Positions 35,957 to 43,505 of a DNA stretch of 64,000 bases are shown here, piece after piece. The DNA lies in NCBI RefSeq assembly GCF_008704555.1, contig NZ_CP023702.1, forward strand, positions 7,300,001 to 7,364,000. Direction: 5' to 3'. How positions within the stretch are numbered: the stretch's first letter is position 1; every line of letters starts with the position of its first letter. The notes under the pieces are model-generated. The model did no database searches. It saw nothing but the letters and a program-made list of their open reading frames with translations, and was not told where the DNA came from. The translations under genes and the position numbers were made by a program. The stretch is from Streptomyces nitrosporeus (GTDB lineage Bacteria; Actinomycetota; Actinomycetes; Streptomycetales; Streptomycetaceae).

Positions 35957-35968
35957 GCACATATGTGC
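35957..35968. promoter_or_regulatory. 12-bp palindrome upstream of a small hypothetical gene
   Basis: GCACATATGTGC is a perfect palindrome preceded by a direct partial repeat GCGCACATACGG. It lies 77 bp upstream of the small gene at 36045 and may be an operator. Confidence 0.4.
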
Positions 35969-36044
35969 GAATGGGGAAGGGTGGTGCGATACTCGAACTC
36001 AGTCCGCTCGACAGGCTTGTCATCGCCCCGGAAGGGGACGCGCC

Positions 36045-36356
36045 ATGAACTGGGCATCGTGGACCACCTGCGGTGTCTTCGCGGGATCCGGCGGAGTACG
36101 CACCGAAGAAGCAGGCGTCGTCAACGGCGACCTGACCGTACACACCACATGGTCGGACGGGCAGGCGGAGGTGGCCGTGCAGTACAGCGGTGCCTCCGAC
36201 TGGTTCACCATGGCGGGCAGCCCCGTGCCGTGTCCCTCGGAAGAGGCCAGCCGCTCCTTCCACCAGAGAGTGGTCGAGGCGGTACGCACCGGGGGCGGGA
36301 GCGCCGTACCCGTGCCGCACGCCGTGGAACGGGACGGAGCGCCCGCCGTGGAGTGA
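36045..36356 (+). CDS. Hypothetical protein, 103 residues
   Basis: I do not recognise a family. The protein is small and soluble, with ELHP-like features absent; it has an N-terminal MNWASWTTCGVF and a central beta-rich part (VHTTWSDGQAEVAVQYSG and WFTMAGSPVPCPSEEASRSF). Two cysteines and a helix near 75-85 are notable. GGAAGGGGACGCGCC lies before the ATG as a plausible ribosome binding site. Codon use is typical of the surrounding genes. The upstream palindrome at 35957 suggests its own regulation. Confidence 0.65.
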   Translation: MNWASWTTCGVFAGSGGVRTEEAGVVNGDLTVHTTWSDGQAEVAVQYSGASDWFTMAGSPVPCPSEEASRSFHQRVVEAVRTGGGSAVPVPHAVERDGAPAVE

Positions 36357-36438
36357 GGCGGAGCGGGTGCGCCACCCCGCGCCCCGTCCCCGCCCGGCGG
36401 CCGGTTCCGCCGCCCCGGGGCGATGCCGTGCGCGCCCG

Positions 36439-36876
36439 TCAGCGCGCCGGCCCGAAGCGCCGTACGAAGCGGCGTTGCCACGGCGTCTCCACGGCCTTGG
36501 GGTGGTAGTGCCGCCGCACGTAGGCCACCGCCTCCCCGGCCGGGACCCCGTCGAGTACCGCCAGGCAGGCCAGTGCCGTCCCGGTCCGCCCGCGCCCGCC
36601 GCCGCAGGCCACCTCCACACGCTCCGAGGCCGAACGCGTCCACGCCTCCGCCAGCACCTCCCGGGCTGCCGCACGGTCGGAGGGGAGCCGGAAGTCCGGC
36701 CAGCGGATCCACCGGGTCTCCCACGCGAGGGGCTCCCCGGGCCTCCCCAGCAGCTGCACCGTGAAGGCGGGAACAGGGCCTTCGGGCAGGGGCCGCCGAA
36801 GCCCGCGCCCCCGGACCAGCCGTCCGGAGGGAAGCCGCATCACACCCTCGGCCCCCGCGTCCCATCCGTCACTCAC
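36439..36876 (-). CDS. Protein-tyrosine-phosphatase family protein
   Basis: A 145-residue dual-specificity-type phosphatase. The P-loop is VEVACGGGRGRTGTALACLA, giving C-x5-R with Thr after it (Cys nucleophile, Arg phosphate binding). An upstream WPDFRLPSD supplies the general acid Asp on the WPD loop. Both key elements are intact, so it should be an active phosphatase; the substrate could be a phosphotyrosine protein or a small phosphate compound. The GTG start at 36876 was chosen because GGAGGGG lies about 8 nt upstream; the frame is open further but without sense. Confidence 0.85.
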   Translation of the reverse strand: MSDGWDAGAEGVMRLPSGRLVRGRGLRRPLPEGPVPAFTVQLLGRPGEPLAWETRWIRWPDFRLPSDRAAAREVLAEAWTRSASERVEVACGGGRGRTGTALACLAVLDGVPAGEAVAYVRRHYHPKAVETPWQRRFVRRFGPAR

Positions 36877-37004
36877 CGCACACCCCTCCTCGTCCCGCGC
36901 CCGCGGAGGGTAGCACCCCGGCGGCCGCCGGGGGGCCGTACCGACCCGCGGAATCCGCCCGCCGGTCCCGGCCCTGTGCACGGGCCGGGCCCGGCGGGCG
37001 GACC

Positions 37005-37256
37005 TCAGTCCGCCTGTGGACCGCTTCCAGGAGCCAGCGGGCGGGCCAGCAGCGGCACGCGCGGGGCCTGGTGCCCGCCGCTGGCCAGCATGCGCACCTC
37101 ACCGCGTTCGCTGATCTCCGCGCGTACGATGCCCGTCTCGTCCTCGTACACCGGGTATCCGCCCGCCCCCGACGCGGAGGTGAGGCGGACGACGACCGCG
37201 TCGTCCTCGGCCCCCGCCGTCCGGAATATCAGCTCGTAACTCTCCGGGTAATCCAT
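37005..37256 (-). CDS. DUF6296-family small protein
   Basis: An 83-residue protein of unknown function found widely in Streptomyces. It starts MDYPESYELIFRTAGAEDDA, a family-typical opening, and contains VYEDETGIVRAEISERGEV. It is soluble and has a beta-rich pattern. The ATG at 37256 has GGGAGG 6 nt upstream, which decides the start over a longer frame. No neighbouring gene gives a clue to its job. Confidence 0.75.
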   Translation of the reverse strand: MDYPESYELIFRTAGAEDDAVVVRLTSASGAGGYPVYEDETGIVRAEISERGEVRMLASGGHQAPRVPLLARPLAPGSGPQAD

Positions 37257-37534
37257 GTGTGCCTCCCGACCGGGCCGGCCGTGGCCTTCGCCCGTCACCC
37301 CATTGTTTCCCATCGGCTCCCGGGGTGCATACGACGCTGACCGGCCGCGTTCATGTCACCCCGGGTGACTGCGGATGCGGATTCGGTGAGGCGGGGCGAC
37401 CATCAACTGCAAGGGACCGGTCGTGTGCTGTCGTCCGCACCGGCGCCCGTGACGCCAGGCGGACCGCCGGCGCGATCGTCCTTCGCCGGCCGTGACCCCA
37501 GGGGCTCCCGGCCGCCCCGCAGAGAGGAACTGCC

Positions 37535-37768
37535 GTGCTGATGGCCAACCCCGCGACCCTGCGGAAACTCGTCAAGCGCTACGAGGCCCTGCGAACCGCC
37601 CACGCACGGCTCGGGACGTCGGAGAGCAGCCGCCATCTCGAGGACGTCTCCTACACGCTGTGCGTCACCACCGGGACGAGGACCGTGCCCGACGCGCTGA
37701 TCGCGGCGGAGACGCAGCTGCGCGCGGCGCCGCCCGGCTTCCCGGCAGAAGTGGAACTCACCGCCTGA
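37535..37768 (+). CDS. DUF5133-family small protein
   Basis: A 77-residue protein of unknown function, recognised by NPATLRKLVKRYEALRTAHA and DVSYTLCVTTGTRTV, typical of DUF5133 proteins of Streptomyces. It is helical and soluble. A GAGAGGAAC lies 6 nt before the GTG start, which is therefore preferred to the ATG two codons later. Members of this family sit in many contexts and no role is known. Confidence 0.78.
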   Translation: MLMANPATLRKLVKRYEALRTAHARLGTSESSRHLEDVSYTLCVTTGTRTVPDALIAAETQLRAAPPGFPAEVELTA

Positions 37769-38022
37769 CGGTTCGGCGAAGCCCCCTTCGACGGCGTCGG
37801 TCCTCCCCCGGGCCGGCGCCGTCCCGTGCGTGAGGGGGCCGCGACGGCGGATCACCGGCTCCCCGGGCCGCGCTCCCGGCGCCGTCGCACCGGTGCCCCG
37901 GGGCGGTGCGGAGCGGTGGTGAAGGGCGCGGCGACGGCGAACGGGCGGACCGCACGTACGAACGGGTGATAGGCCCTGCCCGCCCCACATGACTGCCCGG
38001 CCCGGCGGCTAGGCATCCGGGC

Positions 38023-38847
38023 ATGAGATTTGAGTCCCCACCCAACAAGTCCGTCTCCCCGCGCACCCGCCGTCTCCGCGTCGTCGGCGCCGCAGCCGGT
38101 GCCGTACTCGCCGCCGCCGTGGTGACCGGCTGTGGACAGGACAGCGGTGACACCTCCGCGGCGACGTCGGAAGCCGCGAAGGTCATGCCCAACCAGTCCG
38201 CCAGCCCCTCAGGCAGTCCCACCGGCTCGGCGAAGCTGACCGAGGAGCAGAACAAGCGCAAGGAAACGCTCTCCGCCGTCAAGGTCCCCTTCGACAAGGC
38301 GGTCACGACCGCCGCCGGCGAGGTGTCCGGCGGCAAGGTGACCGAGATCGAGCTCGAAGGCGTCGACGACAGCTCCGCGAGCGCGAGCCCGAGTGCCGAG
38401 GCGTCCGGCAGCCCGAGTCCGACCGGCAGCCCGACCGGCAGCCCCAGTCCGACCGGCAGCCCCACCGGGAGCCCCAGCCCGAGCGGATCCTCGGCGGGCC
38501 CCAAGTGGATGGCGCACGTGGCCGAGGAGGACGGCACCGCCCACATCGTGACCATCGACGCGGTGTCGGGCACCGTCCTCGACTCCGCGCCGGACACCGG
38601 GCAGAGCGACGCCGACAAGAAGCAGCTGGCCGACCGGCTCGCCAAGGCGAAGCAGACGCCGCAGCAGGCGGCCAAGGCCGCCACGGCCGAGAAGAAGGGC
38701 ACGGTCACCTCCGTCGACCTCGACGAGAACGACAGCCAGACCCTGGTCTGGAAGGTCGACGTGGTCACCGAGGACTGGAAGAAGACCACCTTCGACGTGG
38801 ACGCGGCGAACGGCAAGATCACCGGCCAGCAGGTCGACGACGACTGA
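38023..38847 (+). CDS. PepSY-domain lipoprotein
   Basis: A 274-residue surface lipoprotein. The N-terminus is basic, then hydrophobic (VVGAAAGAVLAAAVVTGCGQ), with the lipobox VVTGC placing the lipidated Cys near residue 37. Two PepSY-like domains follow (about 75-110 plus 165-195, and 205-270; DKAVTTAAGEVSGGKVTEIE, GTVTSVDLDENDSQTLVWKV). PepSY domains are thought to inhibit or bind extracellular proteases or other ligands. A low-complexity insert of Gly-Ser-Pro-Thr repeats (about 125-160) interrupts the first. No partner gene is adjacent. Confidence 0.85.
   Translation: MRFESPPNKSVSPRTRRLRVVGAAAGAVLAAAVVTGCGQDSGDTSAATSEAAKVMPNQSASPSGSPTGSAKLTEEQNKRKETLSAVKVPFDKAVTTAAGEVSGGKVTEIELEGVDDSSASASPSAEASGSPSPTGSPTGSPSPTGSPTGSPSPSGSSAGPKWMAHVAEEDGTAHIVTIDAVSGTVLDSAPDTGQSDADKKQLADRLAKAKQTPQQAAKAATAEKKGTVTSVDLDENDSQTLVWKVDVVTEDWKKTTFDVDAANGKITGQQVDDD
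38406..38486. repeat. Repetitive Gly-Ser-Pro-Thr coding stretch
   Basis: The DNA contains short imperfect tandem copies of GGCAGCCCSASYCCGAC-like units encoding GSPSPTGSPTGSPSPTG. Such repeats expand and contract by slippage. Here they form the flexible linker of the PepSY lipoprotein. Confidence 0.7.
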
Positions 38848-38867
38848 CCCCTGTACCCGACCCTCAG

Positions 38868-38899
38868 CGGTGGCGGACCGGAACCACGGTCCGCCACCG
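38868..38899. terminator. 13-bp perfect hairpin terminator
   Basis: CGGTGGCGGACCG pairs with CGGTCCGCCACCG around a 6-nt loop. It lies between the converging PepSY lipoprotein and acetyltransferase genes. Confidence 0.8.
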
Positions 38900-38948
38900 T
38901 TCCGCGTCCCGGCGCGGTGGGCCCGTCCTCCGGCCGCGGCGGACGGGC

Positions 38949-39443
38949 TCAGCCGTCCTCCGGCCCCAGCCGCCTGGTCCAGGCGAGCCCGGGCCGGCCG
39001 CCCGGAAACGCCTTGCCGGCCCGTACGAATCCCGTACGGGCCAGGACCGCGAGCGAACCGTGGTTGTCGAGCGTCGTCACGGCCCTCAGCTCACGCAGCC
39101 CGTACCCGGTGTACGCCAGTGAGCAGACGGCCCGCACCGCCGAGGTGGCCAGGCCCCGGCCGGCGGCCCGCTCGGCGATCCGGTACCCGAGCTCCGCCCG
39201 GCCGGCGGCCACGTCGACGAGGTTGACCCGGCCCAGGACCGAGCCCGCCGCGTCGGTCAGGACGTGGAAGTGGTGCAGGCCCGCCTCCTGTTCGGCCAGC
39301 AGCTCCGCGTGACGCGCGTCGAAGTGCTCGAAATAGGGGTCCCCGCGATCCGGCACCGAAGCCGCGAAGTAGCCGCGGTTCTCTTGCTCGAAGGCGAGCA
39401 GGGCCGGCGCGTGGCCGGGACGCAGGCGCTGGAGGAAGGTCAC
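38949..39443 (-). CDS. GNAT-family N-acetyltransferase (RimJ/RimL type)
   Basis: An acetyl-CoA-dependent transferase of about 164 residues. The GNAT motif A region is ELGYRIAERAAGRGLATSAV, with the pyrophosphate-binding R-x-x-G-x-A/G pattern. VLGRVNLVDVAAG forms the preceding strand and LDNHGSLAVLARTGFVRAG the motif B helix. The acceptor could be a ribosomal protein N-terminus, as for RimJ/RimL, or a small molecule. I chose GTG at 39443 as start; a TTG at 39464 extends it by seven residues and neither has a clear ribosome binding site. Confidence 0.83.
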   Translation of the reverse strand: MTFLQRLRPGHAPALLAFEQENRGYFAASVPDRGDPYFEHFDARHAELLAEQEAGLHHFHVLTDAAGSVLGRVNLVDVAAGRAELGYRIAERAAGRGLATSAVRAVCSLAYTGYGLRELRAVTTLDNHGSLAVLARTGFVRAGKAFPGGRPGLAWTRRLGPEDG

Positions 39444-39464
39444 CGGCCCGAAGGTAGCGGACAA

Positions 39465-39796
39465 GGGGCCGGGCCACCGGCGGATTTTCCGGGGGCGGCC
39501 GCTTCGGGACCACGCGCGGGCGCGGCGCGGCGCGGACCCTGCCCGGAGAACAGGGGACTCCGCACCGGAGAACAGGACTCTGTACCGGAGAGCAGGACTC
39601 CGTCCGGAGAGCAGGACTCCGGACGGCGGCCCGGGTGCCGCACGGGCCGTTGCGCGGAGCGGTGCCGTGTGGGGCGGCGCGAACCGTGTACGGGGCGGTC
39701 CGTGTGCGGTGTGCGCGGGCGAAAATCATTCCATCCGCCTCCGGCCGGGACGCGCAGTGACTTCTGAGTCGCACAAGCGTTGTACATGGCGTGCCC
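39465..39796. other. Intergenic region with a minisatellite
   Basis: About 330 bases between divergent genes. It contains the four-copy tandem repeat listed next and no supported gene. Confidence 0.5.
39543..39623. repeat. Tandem repeat, four copies of 19-22 bp
   Basis: Four consecutive units begin CCGGAGAACAGG or CCGGAGAGCAGG and continue ACTCCG/ACTCTG: 39543-39564, 39565-39584, 39585-39603 and 39604-39623. They differ by a few substitutions and 1-3 bp length changes. This is a minisatellite-like array between divergent genes. It is not a CRISPR array, because there are no unique spacers. Confidence 0.85.
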
Positions 39797-40927
39797 ATGC
39801 CTTCGCCCGGCGCGCCCACCGCGCCCACCCCCACGAACACCGCTCCGCCGGTCGCGTACCTGCTGACCGAACAGCAGGGAGCCGCCGCACGCACGCTGCT
39901 CGCCTATGTGGCCTCCCTGCCGCTCCGTACGGCCGACGCACAGCTCCTCGCCGTGGTCGTCGCCATCCGCGCCGCCCGGACCGGCGTCGGCAACCTCACC
40001 GGCCAGGACCTGCGGTCCCTGCGTCTGGGCGACGCGGAGGCAGCGATCGCCGAGATCACCGGTCTGGGGTGGCAGGCACGGGGCGACCTGACCGGCGGGA
40101 ATCCCGACGTGCCGGTCGGGATCGTCGTGCCCGGCCTCGGGGAAGGCCCCGGTACCGGGCTGCCGTTCGGCAAGGTGATGCGCTCCAGGGTCTCGGGCTG
40201 GACCACGCGTACCGTCAACGCGAAGCCGGTCAAGAAGGGGCCGCCCGCCATGAGGCTGGCCGCGCTGTACCTGGCCGCCCACGGAGAGGCGGGCAGGCGC
40301 CGGGCCGTCCCCGCCGGTCTGCCGGCGACCTGCCGCGCGATCCTCCCCGACCTGCTGGCCAAGGGCTTCCTGAGCGAACTGGACGGCGACGGCTACGTCC
40401 TGGGCGAGGCCGTACGGCACACGGCAGGCGACCGCACGCCTCCGCCCGCCCCGGTACGCCCACCGGACGCCCCCGCCGAGCAGCAGCTGAGCTGGGACGA
40501 CTGGAAGGCACAGGCGAGTGCCGCGCTGCGCCGGCACGTGGAGAACGTCGAGGGCTGCACCCTGTGCGGACTGTCCACGGAGCGGGTCTCCGAGGCGTTC
40601 ATGCGCAAGCCGGTCCCCGCACAGTTCGACGACAAGGCGCGTGCCGCGTACGCCCGGTGGCGAGAGGCCGAGCCCGATCCCGGGCCGCGCGCCGCGGAGT
40701 TCGCGGCCGCGTTCCGCGCGGAGCACCACCACGGCCCCTCGGTCAGGCAGTTCTGCCAGGGCCTCTACGCGCGCAAGCAGTCGCGGCGTCTGCGGATCCT
40801 CATCGTCCGGCAGCTGATCGCCGAAGGGTGGCTGACGAACACGGAGCCCGTCCCGTGGACCCTGCGCCCGGGCAGGGCCGCCCAGCCCGGGGTCCCGGCA
40901 CCGGCCCGTGCGCGGCGCCCGGGCTGA
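39797..40927 (+). CDS. Hypothetical protein, 376 residues, with a CxxC pair
   Basis: I do not recognise a family. The N-terminus is Pro/Thr-rich and disordered (about 1-25). Two all-helical parts follow: TAARTLLAYV-like helices at 30-75 (AVVVAIRAARTGVGNLTGQD, LRLGDAEAAIAEITGLGW) and a C-terminal region with GCTLCG (Cys-x-x-Cys), VRQFCQGLYARKQSRRLRIL and VRQLIAEGWLTNTE. The latter helix-turn-helix-like stretch with basic residues would suit DNA binding, but that is speculation. The ATG at 39797 is chosen; a GTG two codons earlier is equally possible and no good ribosome binding site is seen. Confidence 0.65.
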   Translation: MPSPGAPTAPTPTNTAPPVAYLLTEQQGAAARTLLAYVASLPLRTADAQLLAVVVAIRAARTGVGNLTGQDLRSLRLGDAEAAIAEITGLGWQARGDLTGGNPDVPVGIVVPGLGEGPGTGLPFGKVMRSRVSGWTTRTVNAKPVKKGPPAMRLAALYLAAHGEAGRRRAVPAGLPATCRAILPDLLAKGFLSELDGDGYVLGEAVRHTAGDRTPPPAPVRPPDAPAEQQLSWDDWKAQASAALRRHVENVEGCTLCGLSTERVSEAFMRKPVPAQFDDKARAAYARWREAEPDPGPRAAEFAAAFRAEHHHGPSVRQFCQGLYARKQSRRLRILIVRQLIAEGWLTNTEPVPWTLRPGRAAQPGVPAPARARRPG

Positions 40928-40962
40928 GGTCCGGACCACCGGGTGTGCCGGAATCCCGGCGC

Positions 40963-41407
40963 ATGGGACTCGGTCAGGAACTCGTCGCCGCGGCCGTCCG
41001 GTTGACGGAAGACCGGTGACCGGGAGGGGAACCGGGCGGTGCCGCGGCTGTACGGCTGCGGGACGGCGCGATCCTGACCGGCGTCGGACTGGACAACCTC
41101 AACGGCTCCCTGACTCTGTGCCAGGAGACCGGCGCCTTCATCCAGGCGTGCACCCGGAACATCCCCGTCACCGCTTCCGTCTGTGTGCGCCGGGACCCCG
41201 AGCGCGACCGCGTCCTGGTCCTGCCGCCGTGCGGTGTCCGCCAGGAACGGCTCGCGCTGTGGGGGGCCGGACGCCGAAGTCGCCGTACCGCACAGGGACG
41301 ACCCCACAGACGGGGAGGCACGCGCCTTCGCCGAGGTGAACCCGTACTCCTGGGGGCTCCGGTTCGCCGACGGGACGCGGCCGTCGACGGCCCTGCACAG
41401 CGAGTGA
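40963..41407 (+). pseudogene. Degenerate cytidine/blasticidin-S deaminase-like gene
   Basis: The reading frame opens at ATG 40963 (MGLGQELVAAAVRLTEDR) and hits an in-frame TGA at 41017-41019. It continues in the same frame with GGAAAVRLRDGAILTGVGLD, NLNGSLTLCQETGAFIQACT and VLPPCGVRQERLALWG. An extra G in the run near 41260 then shifts the frame; the correct sequence goes on as PDAEVAVPHRDDPTDGEARA and FAEVNPYSWGLRFADG to a TGA at 41405-41407. The zinc-binding signature of the family, PCGxCQE, reads PCGVRQE, so one zinc-ligand Cys is lost. The nonsense codon, the frameshift and the lost ligand together show an inactive gene. Confidence 0.8.
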
Positions 41408-41739
41408 CACCCCGGCCGGCCGGGCGCCGGGAACGGTCCCGCCGGAGCCGGGGTCGCCGTTCACCCTTCCGGGGGAGGGGAGTTGGACGGTGCGGGGGCG
41501 GATGGGGAAAGCTGAGCGCGGGGAGGGGCCTCTTGTCTCGCTGCATTCGCTGACCGCGAGCTCTCCGAGAGGTCCTTCTCCTTCCACAGGGCCTCTCCCG
41601 CCCGGTCTCCCGGGACGCGCAGGCCGTCGCGCCCGGCTCTCCCGCACCTGAACGCCCGGTTCCGCAGCGTCCGCCTACCCACACCACTTGAGTACGCGCA
41701 CTCAGGTACCCGCCCCGGACCGCTCGTAGCGTCCGGGCC
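41408..41739. other. Upstream region of the OleA-like operon
   Basis: About 330 bases without a supported gene. The only structure I see is the palindrome at 41689-41704, directly before the operon. Confidence 0.5.
41689..41704. promoter_or_regulatory. TGAGT-N6-ACTCA palindrome before the OleA-like operon
   Basis: TGAGTACGCGCACTCA is a 16-bp interrupted palindrome with 5-bp perfect arms. The ACGCGC centre is nearly symmetrical too. It ends 36 bp before the ATG of the first operon gene, in the position expected for an operator. No regulator gene is encoded in the operon. Confidence 0.55.
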
Positions 41740-42768
41740 ATGCACACAGAGGACTCGACCCGCCGGCCCGAAAGCCGGATAGGCATCAGAGCGGCAGCCT
41801 CCAGCCTGCCGGAAGCCGCACTCGCATCCGAGCGCCTGCAGGAGCAGATCACCGCGGCTTCCGGACTGCGGCTGCCGGCCCGGACACTCGAACGCGCCAC
41901 CGGCATCACCTCGCGCCGGGTGGCCGCGGAGGACGAGTACGCCTCGACGCTCGCCGTGCGCGCGGCCCGCACCGCCCTGGCCCGGGCCGCGCTGACCCCG
42001 CACGACGTGGACCTGCTGATATTCGCCTCCGCCACCCGGGACGTGGTGGAACCGGCGACCGCGCACATCGTCCAGGCCGGACTGGGGTCCCGGGCGCACG
42101 CACTGGACGTGACGAACGCGTGCAACAGCTTCGTCAACGGCATCGACACGGCTCGGGCGATGATCCTCGCCGGCCGGGCCCGCCGCGCCCTGGTGGTCAC
42201 CGGGGAGACCCCGAGCCGGGCGGTGCGGCGCGCCCCGTCCGGCCCGGAGCAGCTCCGGGACGGATTCGCCGGCTACACCTTCGGCGACGCGGGAGCCGCC
42301 GTCGTCCTGGAGACGGTGGACCGGGGCGGCATCCTCGACGTGGACACGGAGACCCACTCCGAGCACTGGGCGGTCGGAGGCATCTTCGGCGGCGGCTCCC
42401 GGCACCCACGGGGTGACGAACACACCTACTTCCGCGGGAACGGCGCCGAACTGCGCGAGGTGTTCGAGAAGATCGGGACGTCCGTGCTCGACCGGATGCG
42501 GCAGCGCACCGGCATGGCGTGGAGCGACTTCCGGCACATCCTGGTGCACCAGGTCACCGTGCCGTACCTGGAGCACTTCGTGGAGCTCACCGGCGTACCC
42601 CGGGACCGCCTCGTCGTCACCGTCCCCGGACTCGGCAACATGGCCAGCGCCACCCTCGGCGTCCAGCTCGACCTCGTCCACGAGCGGCTCCGCCCCGGCG
42701 ACCGGGTCCTCTTCGTGGGCCTGGGCGGAGGCGTGAGCATCATGACGATGGTCTGGGAGAAGTCGTGA
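41740..42768 (+). CDS. KASIII-fold beta-ketoacyl synthase, OleA-like
   Basis: A 342-residue thiolase-superfamily enzyme. The triad of FabH/OleA-type synthases is intact: C128 in ALDVTNACNSFVNGIDTA, H270 in HILVHQVTVPYLEH and N300 in VPGLGNMASATLGVQ. Such an enzyme would join two acyl groups, or an acyl group and malonyl, by Claisen condensation. GlyGly-rich GFAGYTFGDAGAAVVLE is the usual beta-strand. The neighbouring AMP ligase and SDR are what separate OleA-like proteins from housekeeping FabH; the next gene overlaps its stop by 4 bp (GTGA). The substrate is not known. A 16-bp palindrome precedes it. Confidence 0.85.
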   Translation: MHTEDSTRRPESRIGIRAAASSLPEAALASERLQEQITAASGLRLPARTLERATGITSRRVAAEDEYASTLAVRAARTALARAALTPHDVDLLIFASATRDVVEPATAHIVQAGLGSRAHALDVTNACNSFVNGIDTARAMILAGRARRALVVTGETPSRAVRRAPSGPEQLRDGFAGYTFGDAGAAVVLETVDRGGILDVDTETHSEHWAVGGIFGGGSRHPRGDEHTYFRGNGAELREVFEKIGTSVLDRMRQRTGMAWSDFRHILVHQVTVPYLEHFVELTGVPRDRLVVTVPGLGNMASATLGVQLDLVHERLRPGDRVLFVGLGGGVSIMTMVWEKS

Positions 42769-43505
42769 ACCCCCTGTGGGTGGTCCTGCCCGCGCACCAG
42801 GAGGCCGCGCGCATCGGCGACACGCTGGACGCGCTCGCGGCCCAGCACGACCGCGCCTTCACCCTCGTCGTCGTCGACAACGCCTCCACCGACGGCACAG
42901 CGGCCCTCGCCCACGGCTTCGCCCGCCGGGCGCCCTTCCCGGTCCACGTCCTCAGCGAGCCGGAGAAGGGCGTGGGCTGCGCGGTGGACACCGGCTTCCG
43001 GTACGCGATCGGCCACGGCGCGGCGCTGCTGGCACGTACCGACGCCGACTGCCTGCCCCGCCCCGGCTGGACGGCCGGAGCCCGCGCCGCCCTGGAAGCC
43101 GGAGCGGACCTGGTCTGCGGACGTGTCACGGCGCGCCGCGACGAGCACGGCCCCCTCGGGCGCGCGGCCTTCTGCCTGCTGGTCCGCGCCGCCGCGCTCT
43201 TCGGCCGGATACGCCCCGCCCACCGGCGCCACCACGGCTACCTCACCCCCTACCGGATGCACGCCGGCAACAACATGGCCGTCACCGCCGCGCTGTACGA
43301 GACCGTCGGCGGCATGCCGCGCCGCCCGTCCCCCACCGACCGGCTCTTCCTGAACCGGGTGCGCCGCCACACCACCGCCATCGTCCACGCCCGCCACATG
43401 GTCGTGGAGAACTCCACACGGCGGCTGCGCGCCTACGGGGTTCTCGGCACCGCCCGCTGGTACCTCGACAAGGGGCCGGGCCGCCACGGGGAGGACCCGC
43501 GCTGA
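42765..43505 (+). CDS. Family 2 glycosyltransferase
   Basis: A 246-residue GT-A-fold enzyme. The N-terminus is VVLPAHQEAARIGDTLDALA, followed by LVVVDNASTDGTAALAHGFA and LLARTDADCLPRPGWTAG, in which D-x-D is the metal/nucleotide-sugar-binding motif. It has no transmembrane segment, so it is probably soluble or peripheral, and it is short for the family. It starts with GTG overlapping the KASIII-like stop, and the ATG of the AMP ligase overlaps its stop by one base (TGATG). Its job in the operon is presumably to add a sugar to the lipid or its precursor, which is inference. GT2 members that transfer other groups exist. Confidence 0.83.
   Translation: MNPLWVVLPAHQEAARIGDTLDALAAQHDRAFTLVVVDNASTDGTAALAHGFARRAPFPVHVLSEPEKGVGCAVDTGFRYAIGHGAALLARTDADCLPRPGWTAGARAALEAGADLVCGRVTARRDEHGPLGRAAFCLLVRAAALFGRIRPAHRRHHGYLTPYRMHAGNNMAVTAALYETVGGMPRRPSPTDRLFLNRVRRHTTAIVHARHMVVENSTRRLRAYGVLGTARWYLDKGPGRHGEDPR

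Noticed and set aside
39543..39623. Possible CRISPR array
   Set aside because: The repeats are contiguous with no unique spacers, only 19-22 bp long, and no cas gene is near.
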